DNA from: Kitasatospora sp. SUK 42
GTDB lineage: Bacteria > Actinomycetota > Actinomycetes > Streptomycetales > Streptomycetaceae
Assembly: GCF_015776785.2 (NCBI RefSeq)
Contig: NZ_LFMD02000003.1
Location: forward strand, 969,360 to 1,033,359
Direction of reading: 5' to 3'
Length of the DNA stretch: 64,000 nt
Shown here: positions 36,780 to 50,102 of the stretch, one piece after another
How positions within the stretch are numbered: the stretch's first letter is position 1
How the letters are laid out: each line of letters starts with the position of its first letter
The notes under the pieces: generated by a model
Database searches by the model: none
The model's input: only the letters and a program-made list of their open reading frames with translations
What the model was told of the DNA's origin: nothing
Program-made: the position numbers and the translations under genes

Positions 36780-39344
36780 GTGCCGGGCAAGAACCTGAGT
36801 CGCGAGGAAGCCCAGCAGCGGGCTGGCATCCTGGCCGTGGACAGCTACCGGGTCCGGCTGGACGTGACCTCGGCCCCCGATCCGGCGGCCGCCACCTTCC
36901 GGTCCACCACCACCGTCGCCTTCCGCTGCTCCCAGCCCGGCGCCGGCACCTTCCTCGACCTGCTCGCCCCCGCCGTCCGCTCGGTCACTCTCAACGGCCG
37001 CACCCTGGACCCGGCCACCGCCTACGACGGCGCCCGGGTGCACATCGACGGACTGGCCGCCGAGAACGTCCTGACCGTCGAGGCGGACTGCGCCTACAGC
37101 CGCACCGGCCAGGGCCTGCACCGCTTCGTCGACCCGGCGGACGGCGAGACCTACCTCTACACCCACTTCGAGCCGGCCGACGCCCGCCGGGTGTTCGCGA
37201 ACTTCGAGCAGCCCGACCTGAAGGCCGCGTTCAGCTTCACCGTGGCCGCCCCGGCCGCCTGGGACGTGCGCTCCAACGCCGTGCACGAGAACGTCACCGT
37301 GGAGGGCGACGCCCGCACCTGGGAGTTCGCGCCGACCAGGCCGATCTCCACCTACCTCACCGCCGTGGTGGCCGGCCCGTACCACGTCGCCACCGACCAC
37401 TACAGCCGCGAGCTCGCCGACGGCACCACCCTGGAGATCCCGCTCTCCGCGCTGTGCCGCAAGTCGCTCGCCCCGTACTTCGACGCGGAGGAGATCCTCG
37501 GCGTCACCAAGCTCGGACTCGACTTCTTCCACGAGGAGTTCGACTACCCGTACCCCTTCGGCAAGTACGACCAGGCCTTCGTCCCGGAGTACAACATCGG
37601 CGCGATGGAGAACCCGGGCTGCGTCACCTTCAAGGAGGAGTTCGTCTTCCGCTCGAAGGTCACCGACGCCGCCTACGAGTCCCGTGCCAACGTCGTCCTG
37701 CACGAGATGGCGCACATGTGGTTCGGCGACCTGGTCACCCCGCGCTGGTGGGACGACCTGTGGCTGAAGGAGTCCTTCGCCGACTTCATGGGCTCCTACG
37801 GCCTGATCGGCGCCCACACCCGGTACTCCTCCGCCTGGGTCACCTTCGCCAACCAGCGCAAGGCCTGGGCCTACGAGCAGGACCAGTTCCCCACCACCCA
37901 CCCGATCACCGCGGACATCCGCGACCTTGAGGACGCCAAGCTCAACTTCGACGGGATCACCTACGCCAAGGGTGCCTCCGTCCTCAAGCAGCTGGTCGCG
38001 TACGTCGGTTCGGACGCCTTCTTCGAGGGCGCCCGCCGCTACTTCAAGCGGCACGCCTTCGGCAACACCGAGCTGGCCGACCTGCTGGGCGTGCTGGAGG
38101 AGACCAGCGGCCGCGACCTGAAGAGCTGGTCGGCCGCCTGGCTGCAGACCGCCGGGGTCAACGCACTCACCCCGCAGGTCACCACCGACGCCGAGGGTCG
38201 GATCACCGAGCTGGCCGTGCTGCAGGACGGCGACGTGTTGCGCCCGCACCGGATCGCGGTCGGCCTGTACGACCGGGACGCCGACGGCGCCCTGGTGCGC
38301 ACCGAGCGGATCGAGCTGGACGTCACCGGCGCCCGCACGGTCGTCGCCGAGGCCCTCGGCCGCCCGCGCCCGGCCCTGGTCCTGCTCAACGACGAGGACC
38401 TGACGTACTGCAAGATCCGCTTCGACGCCGACTCCCTGGAGACCCTGCGCGGCGACCTCGGCGGCATCCGCGACGAACTGGCCCGCGCGCTCGCCTGGTC
38501 CGCCGTCTGGAACCTCACCCGGGACGGCCTGATGCCGGCCCGCGACTACGTCGCCCTGGTGCTGCGCTTCGCCGGCCGGGAGGGCAACATCGGCGTGCTC
38601 CAGTCGCTGCACGCCCAGGCCAGGACCGCCGTCGACCTGTACGCCGACCCGGCCTGGCGTGCCGAGGGCGCCCGGCAGCTCGCCGACGGCGCCCTGCGCG
38701 AGCTGCGCGAGGCCGTCCCCGGCAGCGACCACCAGCTGGCCTGGGCCCGCTTCCTCGCCCAGACCGCGGGCGGCGCCGAGCACCTCGGACTGGTCCGCGG
38801 CCTGCTGGCCGGCAGCGCCCGGATCGACGGCCTGGAGGTCGACCAGGAGCTGCGCTGGGCGCTGTGGCTGGCGCTGGCCGCCGCCGGGCAGGCCGGCGAC
38901 GAGGAGCTGGCCGCGGAGCTGGCCGCCGACAACACCGCGGGCGGGCAGCGCCAGTACGCCCAGTGCCTGGCCGCCCGGCCGACGCCGGAGGCCAAGGCCG
39001 CCGCCTGGTCGGCGGTGATCGACTCGGACGAGCTGCCGGGCGCCCTGGTCCGGGCCAACGCCGCGGGCTTCTCGATCCCCGCCCAGCGCGACCTGACCTC
39101 CCTCTACGCGGCGCCGTACTTCAAGCTGCTGGAGAAGGTCTGGACCGAGCGGAGCATCGAGACCGCGGTGCTGATCGTCGGGGGCTTCTTCCCGATCGCC
39201 CAGACCGGTGAGCAGACCCTGGCCGAGGCCGACGCCTGGCTGGACGGCCACCCGCAGGCCGCGCCGGCCCTGCGCCGCCTGGTGCTGGAGCACCGGGACG
39301 ACCTGGCCCGCGCGCTGCGGGCGCAGGCCTGCGACCGGGCCTGA
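36780..39344 (+). CDS. pepN: Aminopeptidase N (M1 family)
   Basis: 854 residues from GTG 36780 with AAAGGAG 7 nt upstream; the frame is open further upstream without a better site. The exopeptidase motif GAMEN is at 274-278, and the zinc motif HEMAH at 308-312 with E331 as third ligand (LKESFADF). It removes N-terminal amino acids from peptides in the cytoplasm. It has the length of the actinomycete PepN and an ERAP1-like C-terminal helical domain from about 530. Ends at a perfect 18-bp hairpin shared with the convergent chitinase. Confidence 0.96.
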   Translation: MPGKNLSREEAQQRAGILAVDSYRVRLDVTSAPDPAAATFRSTTTVAFRCSQPGAGTFLDLLAPAVRSVTLNGRTLDPATAYDGARVHIDGLAAENVLTVEADCAYSRTGQGLHRFVDPADGETYLYTHFEPADARRVFANFEQPDLKAAFSFTVAAPAAWDVRSNAVHENVTVEGDARTWEFAPTRPISTYLTAVVAGPYHVATDHYSRELADGTTLEIPLSALCRKSLAPYFDAEEILGVTKLGLDFFHEEFDYPYPFGKYDQAFVPEYNIGAMENPGCVTFKEEFVFRSKVTDAAYESRANVVLHEMAHMWFGDLVTPRWWDDLWLKESFADFMGSYGLIGAHTRYSSAWVTFANQRKAWAYEQDQFPTTHPITADIRDLEDAKLNFDGITYAKGASVLKQLVAYVGSDAFFEGARRYFKRHAFGNTELADLLGVLEETSGRDLKSWSAAWLQTAGVNALTPQVTTDAEGRITELAVLQDGDVLRPHRIAVGLYDRDADGALVRTERIELDVTGARTVVAEALGRPRPALVLLNDEDLTYCKIRFDADSLETLRGDLGGIRDELARALAWSAVWNLTRDGLMPARDYVALVLRFAGREGNIGVLQSLHAQARTAVDLYADPAWRAEGARQLADGALRELREAVPGSDHQLAWARFLAQTAGGAEHLGLVRGLLAGSARIDGLEVDQELRWALWLALAAAGQAGDEELAAELAADNTAGGQRQYAQCLAARPTPEAKAAAWSAVIDSDELPGALVRANAAGFSIPAQRDLTSLYAAPYFKLLEKVWTERSIETAVLIVGGFFPIAQTGEQTLAEADAWLDGHPQAAPALRRLVLEHRDDLARALRAQACDRA

Positions 39345-39350
39345 CGGATC

Positions 39351-39391
39351 GCGAAGGGGCCCGCCGTGTTGTCCACGGCGGGCCCCTTCGC
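39351..39391. terminator. Bidirectional terminator between pepN and chitinase
   Basis: Perfect 18-bp stem, GCGAAGGGGCCCGCCGTG with its complement, loop TTGTC. Located between convergent stop codons. Confidence 0.85.
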
Positions 39392-39402
39392 GTTTCCGGG
39401 CG

Positions 39403-40707
<1,305 letters not shown>

Positions 40708-40737
40708 ACCGGACCTGTTCTCTGAGGCGGCGTCAAA

Positions 40738-40749
40738 TGGTCTGGACCA
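40738..40749. promoter_or_regulatory. DasR-type operator (dre) upstream of the second chitinase
   Basis: TGGTCTGGACCA matches 11 of 12 positions of the DasR core TGGTCTAGACCA and is nearly palindromic. It is 31 bp upstream of the chitinase start, within the expected promoter. Confidence 0.8.
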
Positions 40750-40846
40750 GATGGCACAGAGGTTTAGTCCATCTCCCGTTCACCGCACAAGGGGTCGGCG
40801 GCATCCGGCGCAGTATGCAAAAGGCGGGTGTGCGCGGGAGCACGCG

Positions 40847-40883
40847 GAAGGGGCCGGACCGCGAGGTGCGGTCCGGCCCCTTC
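40847..40883 (-). terminator. acnA terminator
   Basis: Perfect 16-bp stem GAAGGGGCCGGACCGC with its complement, loop GAGGT, beginning 18 bp after the acnA stop. Confidence 0.85.
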
Positions 40884-40900
40884 AGGCGCTAGTGCGGAGC

Positions 40901-43546
<2,646 letters not shown>

Positions 43547-43596
43547 GACTGACTCCTTCTGGATGCTTCGTGCGGTATCCGGCCGCCACGCGGTGG

Positions 43597-43626
43597 TAAG
43601 GTCAGCCTTACTTAGGCTTACCTTGC
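43597..43626 (-). promoter_or_regulatory. Two overlapping IdeR/DmdR-type iron boxes upstream of acnA
   Basis: TAAGGTCAGCCTTACTTA (43597-43614) and TTACTTAGGCTTACCTTGC (43608-43626) both resemble the 19-bp iron box TTAGGTTAGGCTAACCTAA. They begin about 50 bp upstream of the acnA start. IdeR/DmdR proteins bind such sites with Fe2+. Confidence 0.6.
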
Positions 43627-43656
43627 CCGCATCGCCGGCGAGCGCCTCTCGGCAAG

Positions 43657-43708
43657 TATCTTGATGTCGAGATATATCGTATGGGCAAGTTATCTCGATG
43701 TCGAGATA
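43657..43708. promoter_or_regulatory. Pair of 18-bp palindromes (TamR-like sites) upstream of acnA
   Basis: TATCTTGATGTCGAGATA at 43657-43674 and TATCTCGATGTCGAGATA at 43691-43708, 34 bp apart, each preceded by GGCAAGT or GCAAGT. Each is almost a perfect dyad (TATCTCGA-TG-TCGAGATA). They resemble sites of TamR, a MarR-type regulator of aconitase in S. coelicolor; the match is from memory of the palindrome style. Confidence 0.6.
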
Positions 43709-43921
43709 AACCATAGTGCATGCCGCCGCCATCACCACCGCGGGCATGGCACCACCACCAGCTCACCACCGGAACCGCCCGTCGGCGAGGGGACGAACGC
43801 CCCGGCGGAACCGCTGACGAGGCGGTCCTCCGGTGCGGTGCGGACCGGGCGCGGCGGTGTCCTTCCCGGCCCGACGCCGTTAGCAGGGAGACCGTCGCCC
43901 CGCCCGTGGAAGGCCCGACCG

Positions 43922-44455
43922 ATGACCGCACCGCTCGCCGCCGCGCTGCTGCCGCTGGCCCTGCTCGCCCCCGCCGCCTCGCCGGTCTCCGTCCAGGAGG
44001 CCGACTTCGACCCGGCCACCGCCTTCGTCCCGCCGGCCGCGATCAGCTACGCGCAGGACCTGGTGCCGTACGGCTCGCACGCCCGGCTCGTCACCGACCG
44101 CTCGACGCCCGGGCGCACGGCGCTCACGCTGATCGCCACCGGGCTCGCCCCCGACCACGAGTTCCCGGTGCACCTGCACACCGGCGACTGCGGGGCCGAC
44201 CCCGCCGCCTCCGGGCCGCACTACCAGGACGTGCCCGACCCGGTGCAGCCGTCCACCGACCCGGCGTACGCCAACGACCGCAACGAGCTGCGGCTGGTGC
44301 TGCGCACCGACGGGCGGGGCGACGGCGCCGCCACCGCGGCGGTGGGCTGGCGGCCGCGGCCGGGCCAGGCCCGCTCGCTGGTGCTGCACGCGGGCACCCC
44401 GGCCGGGCCGCACGGGGCGGGCGACCGGGTGGCCTGCGTCAAGCTGGAGCGCTGA
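43922..44455 (+). CDS. Secreted Cu/Zn superoxide dismutase-like protein
   Basis: 177 residues; ATG with GGAAGG 7 nt upstream. The N-terminus (PLAAALLPLALLAPAAS) is a signal peptide. SOD-type residues: H84 and H86 in VHLHTGDCG, H100 in SGPHYQ, H156 in LVLHAG, and a likely disulfide C90-C172 (GDRVACVKLER). The zinc-loop histidines of true Cu/Zn SODs are not visible between H100 and the core strand NELRLVLRTDGRG, so enzymatic activity is not certain; a copper-only or non-catalytic member is possible. It is divergent from acnA and convergent with argF. Confidence 0.75.
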   Translation: MTAPLAAALLPLALLAPAASPVSVQEADFDPATAFVPPAAISYAQDLVPYGSHARLVTDRSTPGRTALTLIATGLAPDHEFPVHLHTGDCGADPAASGPHYQDVPDPVQPSTDPAYANDRNELRLVLRTDGRGDGAATAAVGWRPRPGQARSLVLHAGTPAGPHGAGDRVACVKLER

Positions 44456-44463
44456 GGCCGCTC

Positions 44464-44505
44464 GCGCCGGGCGTTCGCACCGGGCCTCCCGGGGGCGCCC
44501 GGCGC
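44464..44505. terminator. Terminator between SOD-like gene and argF
   Basis: GCGCCGGGCG / CGCCCGGCGC 10-bp arms with an inner CCGGG-type stem. Lies between convergent stop codons. Confidence 0.55.
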
Positions 44506-44509
44506 TCCG

Positions 44510-45511
44510 TCAGGAGCCGAGGGTGGCCACCAGGACCGCCTTGATGGTGTGCAGGCGGTTCTCGGCCTGGTCGAACACGATGGAGTGCGCCGACTCGAAG
44601 AGCTCGTCGGTGCACTCCAGCTCGGTCATGCCGGTCGCCTCGTACATCTGCCGCCCGACCGCGGTGCCGAGGTCGTGGAAGGCGGGCAGGCAGTGCAGGA
44701 ACTTGACGTCCGGGTTGCCGGTGGCCCGGACGGTGTCCATGGAGACCTGGTACGGCTTGAGCAGCTCGATCCGCTCGGCCCAGACCTCCTTGGGCTCGCC
44801 CATCGAGACCCAGACGTCGGTGTAGAGGAAGTCGACGCCGGCCACGCCCGCGGCCACGTCCTCGGTCAGGGTGATCCGGGCGCCGGTCTGCTCGGCCAGC
44901 GACTGCGCGGCCTTCCGCACCTCCTCGGTCGGCCAGAGGGCGCGCGGGGCGACGATCCGGATGTCCATGCCGAGCAGGGCGCCGGTCACCAGCAGCGAGT
45001 TGCCCATGTTGGAGCGGGCGTCGCCGAGGTAGGCGAGGGCGACGTCGGGGAGCGGCTTGGCGGTGTGCTCGGTGACGGTGAGCACGTCGGCCAGCATCTG
45101 GGTGGGGTGCCACTCGTCGGTCAGGCCGTTCCAGACCGGGACCCCGGCGTACTCGGCCAGCTCCTCGACGATCTCCTGGCCGTGCCCCCGGTACTCGATG
45201 CCGTCGAACATCCGGCCGAGCACCCGGGCGGTGTCCTTGACCGACTCCTTGTGCCCGATCTGCGAACCGGAGGGGTCCAGGTAGGTGGTGGTGGCGCCCT
45301 GGTCGTGCGCGGCGACCTCGAAGGCGCACCGGGTGCGGGTGGAGGTCTTCTCGAAGATCAGCGCGATGTTCCTGCCGCGCAGCCGGGGCTGCTCGGTGCC
45401 CGCGTACTTGGCCGCCTTGAGGGTGGCGGCGAGGTCCACCAGGAAGCGGAACTCCTGGGGCGTGAAGTCGAGCTCCTTGAGGAAGTGCCTGTTCCGGAGG
45501 TTGAAGGCCAT
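44510..45511 (-). CDS. argF: Ornithine carbamoyltransferase
   Basis: 333 residues. It makes citrulline from ornithine and carbamoyl phosphate. STRTR at 57-61 binds carbamoyl phosphate; [12 protein letters not shown] (232-239) and HCLP at 273-276 are the ornithine-site motifs. The length and [15 protein letters not shown] start resemble the OTC form that also serves catabolic arginine deiminase pathways, but no arc genes are near. A GTATAC/TATAC pair at 45554-45579 is a possible arginine-repressor or promoter site. Confidence 0.94.
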   Translation of the reverse strand: MAFNLRNRHFLKELDFTPQEFRFLVDLAATLKAAKYAGTEQPRLRGRNIALIFEKTSTRTRCAFEVAAHDQGATTTYLDPSGSQIGHKESVKDTARVLGRMFDGIEYRGHGQEIVEELAEYAGVPVWNGLTDEWHPTQMLADVLTVTEHTAKPLPDVALAYLGDARSNMGNSLLVTGALLGMDIRIVAPRALWPTEEVRKAAQSLAEQTGARITLTEDVAAGVAGVDFLYTDVWVSMGEPKEVWAERIELLKPYQVSMDTVRATGNPDVKFLHCLPAFHDLGTAVGRQMYEATGMTELECTDELFESAHSIVFDQAENRLHTIKAVLVATLGS

Positions 45512-45594
45512 ACCGGGCTCCTGGGGGTGACGGGGCTGCGGAAAGTGGCAAGTGTATACGACAGTCGGAATTTCTATACGGAACGGGGGTGGAC

Positions 45595-45626
45595 GAAGGG
45601 GGAGTCCGGGGCGGGACTCCCCCTTC
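45595..45626 (-). terminator. Pnkp terminator
   Basis: Perfect 13-bp stem GAAGGGGGAGTCC / GGACTCCCCCTTC, loop GGGGCG, 24 bp after the Pnkp stop. It separates the RNA repair operon from argF. Confidence 0.8.
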
Positions 45627-45650
45627 GGCGCCCCTCGGGCCGGTCGGCCG

Positions 45651-48299
45651 TCACAGGCGCGGGTCGACCGGTTCGGACTCCAGCGCCAGCACCGCGAACA
45701 CCGGCTCGTGCACCCGCCACAGCGGCTCCCCGGCCGCCAGCCGGTCCAGCGCCTCCAGGCCGAGCGCGTACTCGCGCAGCGCCAGCGAGCGCTTGTGGCC
45801 CAGCGAGCGCAGGCGCAGCCGGTCCAGGTGCTCGGTGTAGTCCGGGCCGTAGATGATCCGCAGGTACTCCCGGCCGCGCACCTTCACCCCCGGCTGGACC
45901 AGCCCGCCCGGGCGGCCCTCGCCGCGCACGGTGCGCACCACCGAGGCCAGCGGCTTGACCACCATGCCCTCGCCGCCCGCCCCGGTCAGCTCCTCCCACC
46001 AGGCGGTGGCGGCGGCCACGGAGTCCTCGTCCTCGGTGTCCACCAGGACCCGGCCGGTGCGGTGCAGCACCGGCTCCTCGCCGTCGTCGGCCGCCACCAG
46101 GCGGTCGATCCAGGCCAGGTGCTCGTCGTGCGGGCGCACCGCCAGGTTCGCGCCCTCGGCGGCCAGCACCTGGAACGGCGCGAGCCGGATGCCCGACAGG
46201 CCCTCGGTCGGCCAGCAGTAGCGCCGGTACGCCTCGGTGAAGGCCTGCGCGTCGGCGGCCCGGCGGTGCTGGCGGGCGGTCAGCCCGGCCAGGTCCAGTC
46301 CGCGTTCGGCCGCCCGCCGCAGTGCGGAGAGCGCCTCGGGCAGGGCGGCCCCGGCGGCCGCGCCGACCGCCGCGTACTGACGGCGCAGCAGCTCCACCGC
46401 CTTCAGCGACCAGGGCATCAGCTCGGCGTCCAGCAGCAGCCAGTCGGTGCCCAACTCCTCGAACAGTCCGGCGCGTTCGGCGGCCGACCGGACCCGGCCG
46501 AGCACCGCGGCGGCCAGCTCCCCGTCGGTGAGGAAGGCCCGGCCGGTGCGGGTCCAGATCGCGCCCGGACCGGACACCCCGAAGCGCCGCTCCAGCGCGG
46601 CGTCGTCCCGGGCGACCAGCAGCACCGCGCGCGAGCCCATGTGCTTCTCCTCGCAGACCAGGTGCCGGACGCCGTCCGCGCGGTAGGCGAGGAAGGCCTC
46701 CTCCGGGTGCTCCAGGTAGCCGTCCCGGCGGGACGTCGGGCTCGGCGCCATGGTCGGCGGCAGGTAGGCGAGCAGCCTCGGGTCCAGCGCGAAGCGGCTC
46801 ATCACCTCCAGCGCGGCCGCCGCGTTCTCCTCCCGGACGGCGACCCGCCCGTGCAGGCCGGTCTCGACGATCCGGCGCCCGGCCACGTCGGCGAGGTCCA
46901 GCGGACGGCCCTCGCGGGCGCCCGGCGCATCGGTGAGCAGCGGGCGCACCGGCGCGTACCACTCCCGCTCGGCCTCGACGCTCACCAGCTCGCGCTCGGG
47001 GTAGCGCAGCGCGGTCAGGCTGCCTCCGAAGACGCAGCCGGTGTCCAGGCAGATGGTGTTGTTGGCGAAGCTCGCGCTCGGCACCGGGGTGTGGCCGTAG
47101 ACCACCAGGGCCCGGCCCCGGTACTCCTCGGCCCACGGGTAGCGCACCGGCAGGCCGTACTCGTCGGTCTCGCCGGTGGTCTCCCCGTACAGCGCGTGCG
47201 AGCGGACCCGGCCGGAGTTGCGGCCGTGGTACTTCTCCGGCAGGCCGGCGTGGCAGACCACCAGGGCGCCGCCGTCCAGCACGTAGTGGCTGACCAGGCC
47301 GCGCATGAAGGCGCGCGCCTCGGCCCGGAACTCCTCGCTCTCCCCCGCCAGCTGGTCCAGCGACTCCTGCAGGCCGTAGGCGACGGTGACCTTCTTGCCG
47401 TCCAGCGCCCGGCCCAGCTTGTTCTCGTGGTTGCCGGGCACGCAGAGCGCATGACCGGCCGCCACCATGCCCATCACCAGGCGCAGCACGCCCGGGGTGT
47501 CGGGGCCGCGGTCGACCAGGTCGCCGACGAAGACGGCGGTACGGCCCGCGGGGTGGGCGGCGTCCACCGGGCGGCCCTCGGCGTCCCGGGTGAGGGTGTA
47601 GCCGAGGCGGGTCAGCAGGGTCTCCAGCTCGGAGCGGCAGCCGTGGATGTCGCCGACGATGTCGAACGGGCCGGTGAGGTGGCGCAGGTCGTTGTAGCGC
47701 TTCTCCAGCTCGATCTCGGCGGCCGCCACCTCGGCCTCGCCGCGCAGGATGTGCACCTTGCGGAAGCCCTCGCGCTCCAGGCCGCGCAGGGAGCGGCGCA
47801 GCTCGCGGTGCTGGCGCGGGACGACGTGGGCGGGCAGCTGGCGGTCCGGGCGGGCGCGGTTGCGCTCGGCGCACACGCCGGGCGGGACGTCCAGCACGAT
47901 CGCGATCGGCAGCACGTCGTGCTCGCGGGCGATCGCGACCAGCTGGCGGCGGGCCTCCGGCTGGACGCTGGTGGCGTCCACCACGGTGAGGCGGCCGGCC
48001 GCGAGGCGCTTGCCGACGATGTAGTGCAGGACGTCGAAGGCCTCGGCGGAGGCGGACTGGTCGTTCTCGTCGTCGGCGACCAGGCCGCGGCAGAAGTCGG
48101 AGGAGACCACCTGGGTGGGCAGGAAGTGGCGGCGGGCGAAGGTGGACTTGCCCGCGCCGCTGGTGCCGATCAGGACGACGAGGGAGACGTCGGTGACGGG
48201 GAGGCGGCGGGGGGCGATGCTCTCGGGGCGGTCGTCGTCGTGGTCGGTGTGGTCGCTGTGGTCTGTCCGCTCGGTGTGCTGCGTCGCGTCGTCGGTCAT
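45651..48299 (-). CDS. pnkp: Polynucleotide kinase-phosphatase-ligase Pnkp
   Basis: 882 residues from ATG 48299, with AGGAGG upstream. Three domains: a 5'-kinase with P-loop GTSGAGKST (45-53); a metallophosphoesterase with GDIHG (216-220), GDLVDRG (259-265) and GNHE (289-292); and a C-terminal adenylyltransferase/ligase domain with K552 in [11 protein letters not shown]. The enzyme heals 5'-OH and 2',3'-cyclic phosphate ends and, with Hen1, seals RNA cut by ribotoxins. The ATG overlaps the Hen1 stop (ATGA), so the two are coupled. The first 23 residues are a His/Asp/Thr-rich low-complexity tail not needed for any domain. Confidence 0.95.
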   Translation of the reverse strand: MTDDATQHTERTDHSDHTDHDDDRPESIAPRRLPVTDVSLVVLIGTSGAGKSTFARRHFLPTQVVSSDFCRGLVADDENDQSASAEAFDVLHYIVGKRLAAGRLTVVDATSVQPEARRQLVAIAREHDVLPIAIVLDVPPGVCAERNRARPDRQLPAHVVPRQHRELRRSLRGLEREGFRKVHILRGEAEVAAAEIELEKRYNDLRHLTGPFDIVGDIHGCRSELETLLTRLGYTLTRDAEGRPVDAAHPAGRTAVFVGDLVDRGPDTPGVLRLVMGMVAAGHALCVPGNHENKLGRALDGKKVTVAYGLQESLDQLAGESEEFRAEARAFMRGLVSHYVLDGGALVVCHAGLPEKYHGRNSGRVRSHALYGETTGETDEYGLPVRYPWAEEYRGRALVVYGHTPVPSASFANNTICLDTGCVFGGSLTALRYPERELVSVEAEREWYAPVRPLLTDAPGAREGRPLDLADVAGRRIVETGLHGRVAVREENAAAALEVMSRFALDPRLLAYLPPTMAPSPTSRRDGYLEHPEEAFLAYRADGVRHLVCEEKHMGSRAVLLVARDDAALERRFGVSGPGAIWTRTGRAFLTDGELAAAVLGRVRSAAERAGLFEELGTDWLLLDAELMPWSLKAVELLRRQYAAVGAAAGAALPEALSALRRAAERGLDLAGLTARQHRRAADAQAFTEAYRRYCWPTEGLSGIRLAPFQVLAAEGANLAVRPHDEHLAWIDRLVAADDGEEPVLHRTGRVLVDTEDEDSVAAATAWWEELTGAGGEGMVVKPLASVVRTVRGEGRPGGLVQPGVKVRGREYLRIIYGPDYTEHLDRLRLRSLGHKRSLALREYALGLEALDRLAAGEPLWRVHEPVFAVLALESEPVDPRL

Positions 48300-49930
48300 C
48301 GGGGCTCGCCTCCTTCGGGCGTGGTGGTGGTCGGTGTGGCGGTGGTCGGTGTGGCGGTGGTCGGTGTGGCGGTGGTCGGTGCGGTGGCGGTCTCGGTGCG
48401 GAACAGGGCCAGCTGGGTCGGGGCGCCGACCTCCTCGTCCTCCGGGCCGACCGGGCGCAGCTCGACCGTGTAGCCGTAGGCGGCGGCGACCTTCTCGGCC
48501 CAGCCGCGGAACTCGGCGCGGGACCACTCGAAGCGGTGGTCGGCGTGCCGCACGCTACCGGCCGGCAGGCTCTCCCAGCGGACGTTGTACTCGGCGTTCG
48601 GCGTGGTGACGACGACGGTCCCGGGGCGGGCCGCGCCGAACACCGCGTACTCCAGGGCGGGCAGCCGCGGCAGGTCCAGGTGCTCGATCACCTCGCACAG
48701 CACCGCCGCGTCGTAACCCTTCAACCGGGCGTCGGTGTACGTCAGGGCGCCCTGCGCCAGCGTCACCCGGGCCGCCTTGCGCTCGGGCAGGCGCTCCAGG
48801 CGCAGCTTGCGGCTCGCCGCCTGCAGTGCCCGGACGGAGACGTCCACGCCGAGGATCCCGGTGAACCGGGCGTCCTTCAGCAGCTCGCCGATCAGCTCGC
48901 CCTGGCCGCAGCCGAGGTCGGCGACCCGGGCCGCGCCCGTCTCCCGCAGGGCGGTGAGGATCGCGGTGCGGCGCTGCTCGGCGAGGGAGGGCTGCTTGGG
49001 CTCGGCGGACCGATCGGCGGACTGCCCGGTGTCGGAGTGCTCGGTGTCGGAGTGCCCGGTGTCGGAGTGCTCGGCGTCAGGCCGCTTCTCCTCGTCCGGC
49101 CGGTCGTCGACCGCGTTGTCGATCTCCTCGACCTCGCGGTCGTCCGCCTCGGCCAGCCGGGCCAGCTCCAGCCGCTCCATCGCGGACCGGGTCAGCGACC
49201 AGCGCCGGGAGAGGTAGCGGCGGGCGATCAGGGCGCGCTCCGGGTGGGCGGCCAGCCAGCCCTCACCCGCGGCGAGCAGCTTGTCCACCTCGTCCGGGGC
49301 GACCCAGTAGTGCTTGGCCCCGTCCAGCACCGGCAGCAGGACGTACAGGTGCTGGAGCGCGTCGGCGAGCCGGACGGACTCCGAGGCGAGCACGATCCGC
49401 ACGTAGCGGGACTCGCCCCACTCCGGGAAGGCCTCGTCCAGCGGGATCGCCGTCGCCTCGACCCGCCAGCCCAGCGGTTCGAACAGCCTGGCCACCATCG
49501 CCGGGCCGCCGCCCTCGCCCGCGCCGTTCGCGGGCACGGCGGGCAGCTCGATCCGCAACGGGCGGGCCCGGAGCGGCAGTTCGGGGCGGGCCGGGCAGGC
49601 GCCCTTCATCGCGGACCGGAACACCGTCCGCAGCGCCACCGCGAGCAGCGAGGACGCGGCGTAGGGGCGGTCGTTGACGTACTGGGCGAGCGCGAAGTCG
49701 GGCGAGCCGCCGCGGCCCTTGCCGTTGCCCCTGCCCTTGCGGACCAGGGCGATCGGGTCGATGTCCAGCAGCAGCGCAGCCGTGCAGACCTCGTCCCCCG
49801 CCTCCGGGTAGAAGACGTGGGCCTCGCCGTGCGACGTCGCGAACCGCTGGACCTTGCCTGGGTGCTTGTGCAGCAGGAACCCGAGGTCCGTGGCCGGACT
49901 CTCGGCGCTGCCGGTGGTGGAGATCGACAT
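48296..49930 (-). CDS. hen1: 3'-terminal RNA ribose 2'-O-methyltransferase Hen1
   Basis: 544 residues from ATG 49930 (GTG 49936 is an alternative). The N-terminal Hen1 domain starts with [20 protein letters not shown]; a low-complexity acidic linker (about 276-308) with [10 protein letters not shown] repeats joins it to a methyltransferase domain with [10 protein letters not shown] at 336-345. The metal-binding ExxEH motif is E413-VI-E416-H417 with H465 further on (HADHRFEWS). It methylates the 2'-OH of the broken RNA before ligation, which makes the repaired site resistant to a second cut. The C-terminus ends in a TATPT repeat tail. Confidence 0.94.
   Translation of the reverse strand: MSISTTGSAESPATDLGFLLHKHPGKVQRFATSHGEAHVFYPEAGDEVCTAALLLDIDPIALVRKGRGNGKGRGGSPDFALAQYVNDRPYAASSLLAVALRTVFRSAMKGACPARPELPLRARPLRIELPAVPANGAGEGGGPAMVARLFEPLGWRVEATAIPLDEAFPEWGESRYVRIVLASESVRLADALQHLYVLLPVLDGAKHYWVAPDEVDKLLAAGEGWLAAHPERALIARRYLSRRWSLTRSAMERLELARLAEADDREVEEIDNAVDDRPDEEKRPDAEHSDTGHSDTEHSDTGQSADRSAEPKQPSLAEQRRTAILTALRETGAARVADLGCGQGELIGELLKDARFTGILGVDVSVRALQAASRKLRLERLPERKAARVTLAQGALTYTDARLKGYDAAVLCEVIEHLDLPRLPALEYAVFGAARPGTVVVTTPNAEYNVRWESLPAGSVRHADHRFEWSRAEFRGWAEKVAAAYGYTVELRPVGPEDEEVGAPTQLALFRTETATAPTTATPTTATPTTATPTTTTPEGGEPR
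48331..48375. repeat. 15-bp tandem repeat in the 3' end of hen1
   Basis: Three perfect copies of TCGGTGTGGCGGTGG, with degenerate copies on both sides. They encode the Thr/Ala/Pro tail of Hen1 in frame, so copy number can vary without a frameshift. Confidence 0.85.
49027..49071. repeat. 15-bp tandem repeat in the hen1 linker
   Basis: Three copies of CGGTGTCGGAGTGCY plus a partial fourth. They encode the [10 protein letters not shown] pentapeptide of the acidic linker, again in frame. Confidence 0.85.
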
Positions 49931-50089
49931 GAACACCCGTCCGAGTATTGCCCAGCACACCCCCGCTGAGCACCGGGTTTTCCCGCCCGGCGGCCTTCCG
50001 GCGACACATCTTGCGGGCGGACGCGGAAGACGCGCGCGGAGGGCACGTCCGCACGACGGGCGTGTTCGGCACCGGAGCTCCGCATTGGT

Positions 50090-50102
50090 TAACGTGCTCG
50101 GT
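50090..50102 (+). promoter_or_regulatory. Possible -10 element for a leaderless dapD transcript
   Basis: TAACGT at 50090-50095 fits the actinobacterial TANNNT -10 element and lies 7 nt before the GTG start at 50103. No ribosome site precedes the start. Both facts fit a leaderless mRNA. Confidence 0.45.

Larger units (their letters stand above)
43547..43921. other. 375-bp regulatory region between acnA and the SOD-like gene
   Basis: No gene supported. On the acnA side it holds two overlapping iron boxes (43597-43626) and two 18-bp palindromes (43657-43708). The right half, from 43730, is high in GC and gives no clear promoter for the SOD-like gene. Confidence 0.6.

Noticed and set aside
33798..39293. 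Open minus-strand frame of about 1830 codons upstream of rpiB
   Set aside because: Only its last 161 codons are RpiB. The rest is antisense to the permease and pepN and has no family signature.
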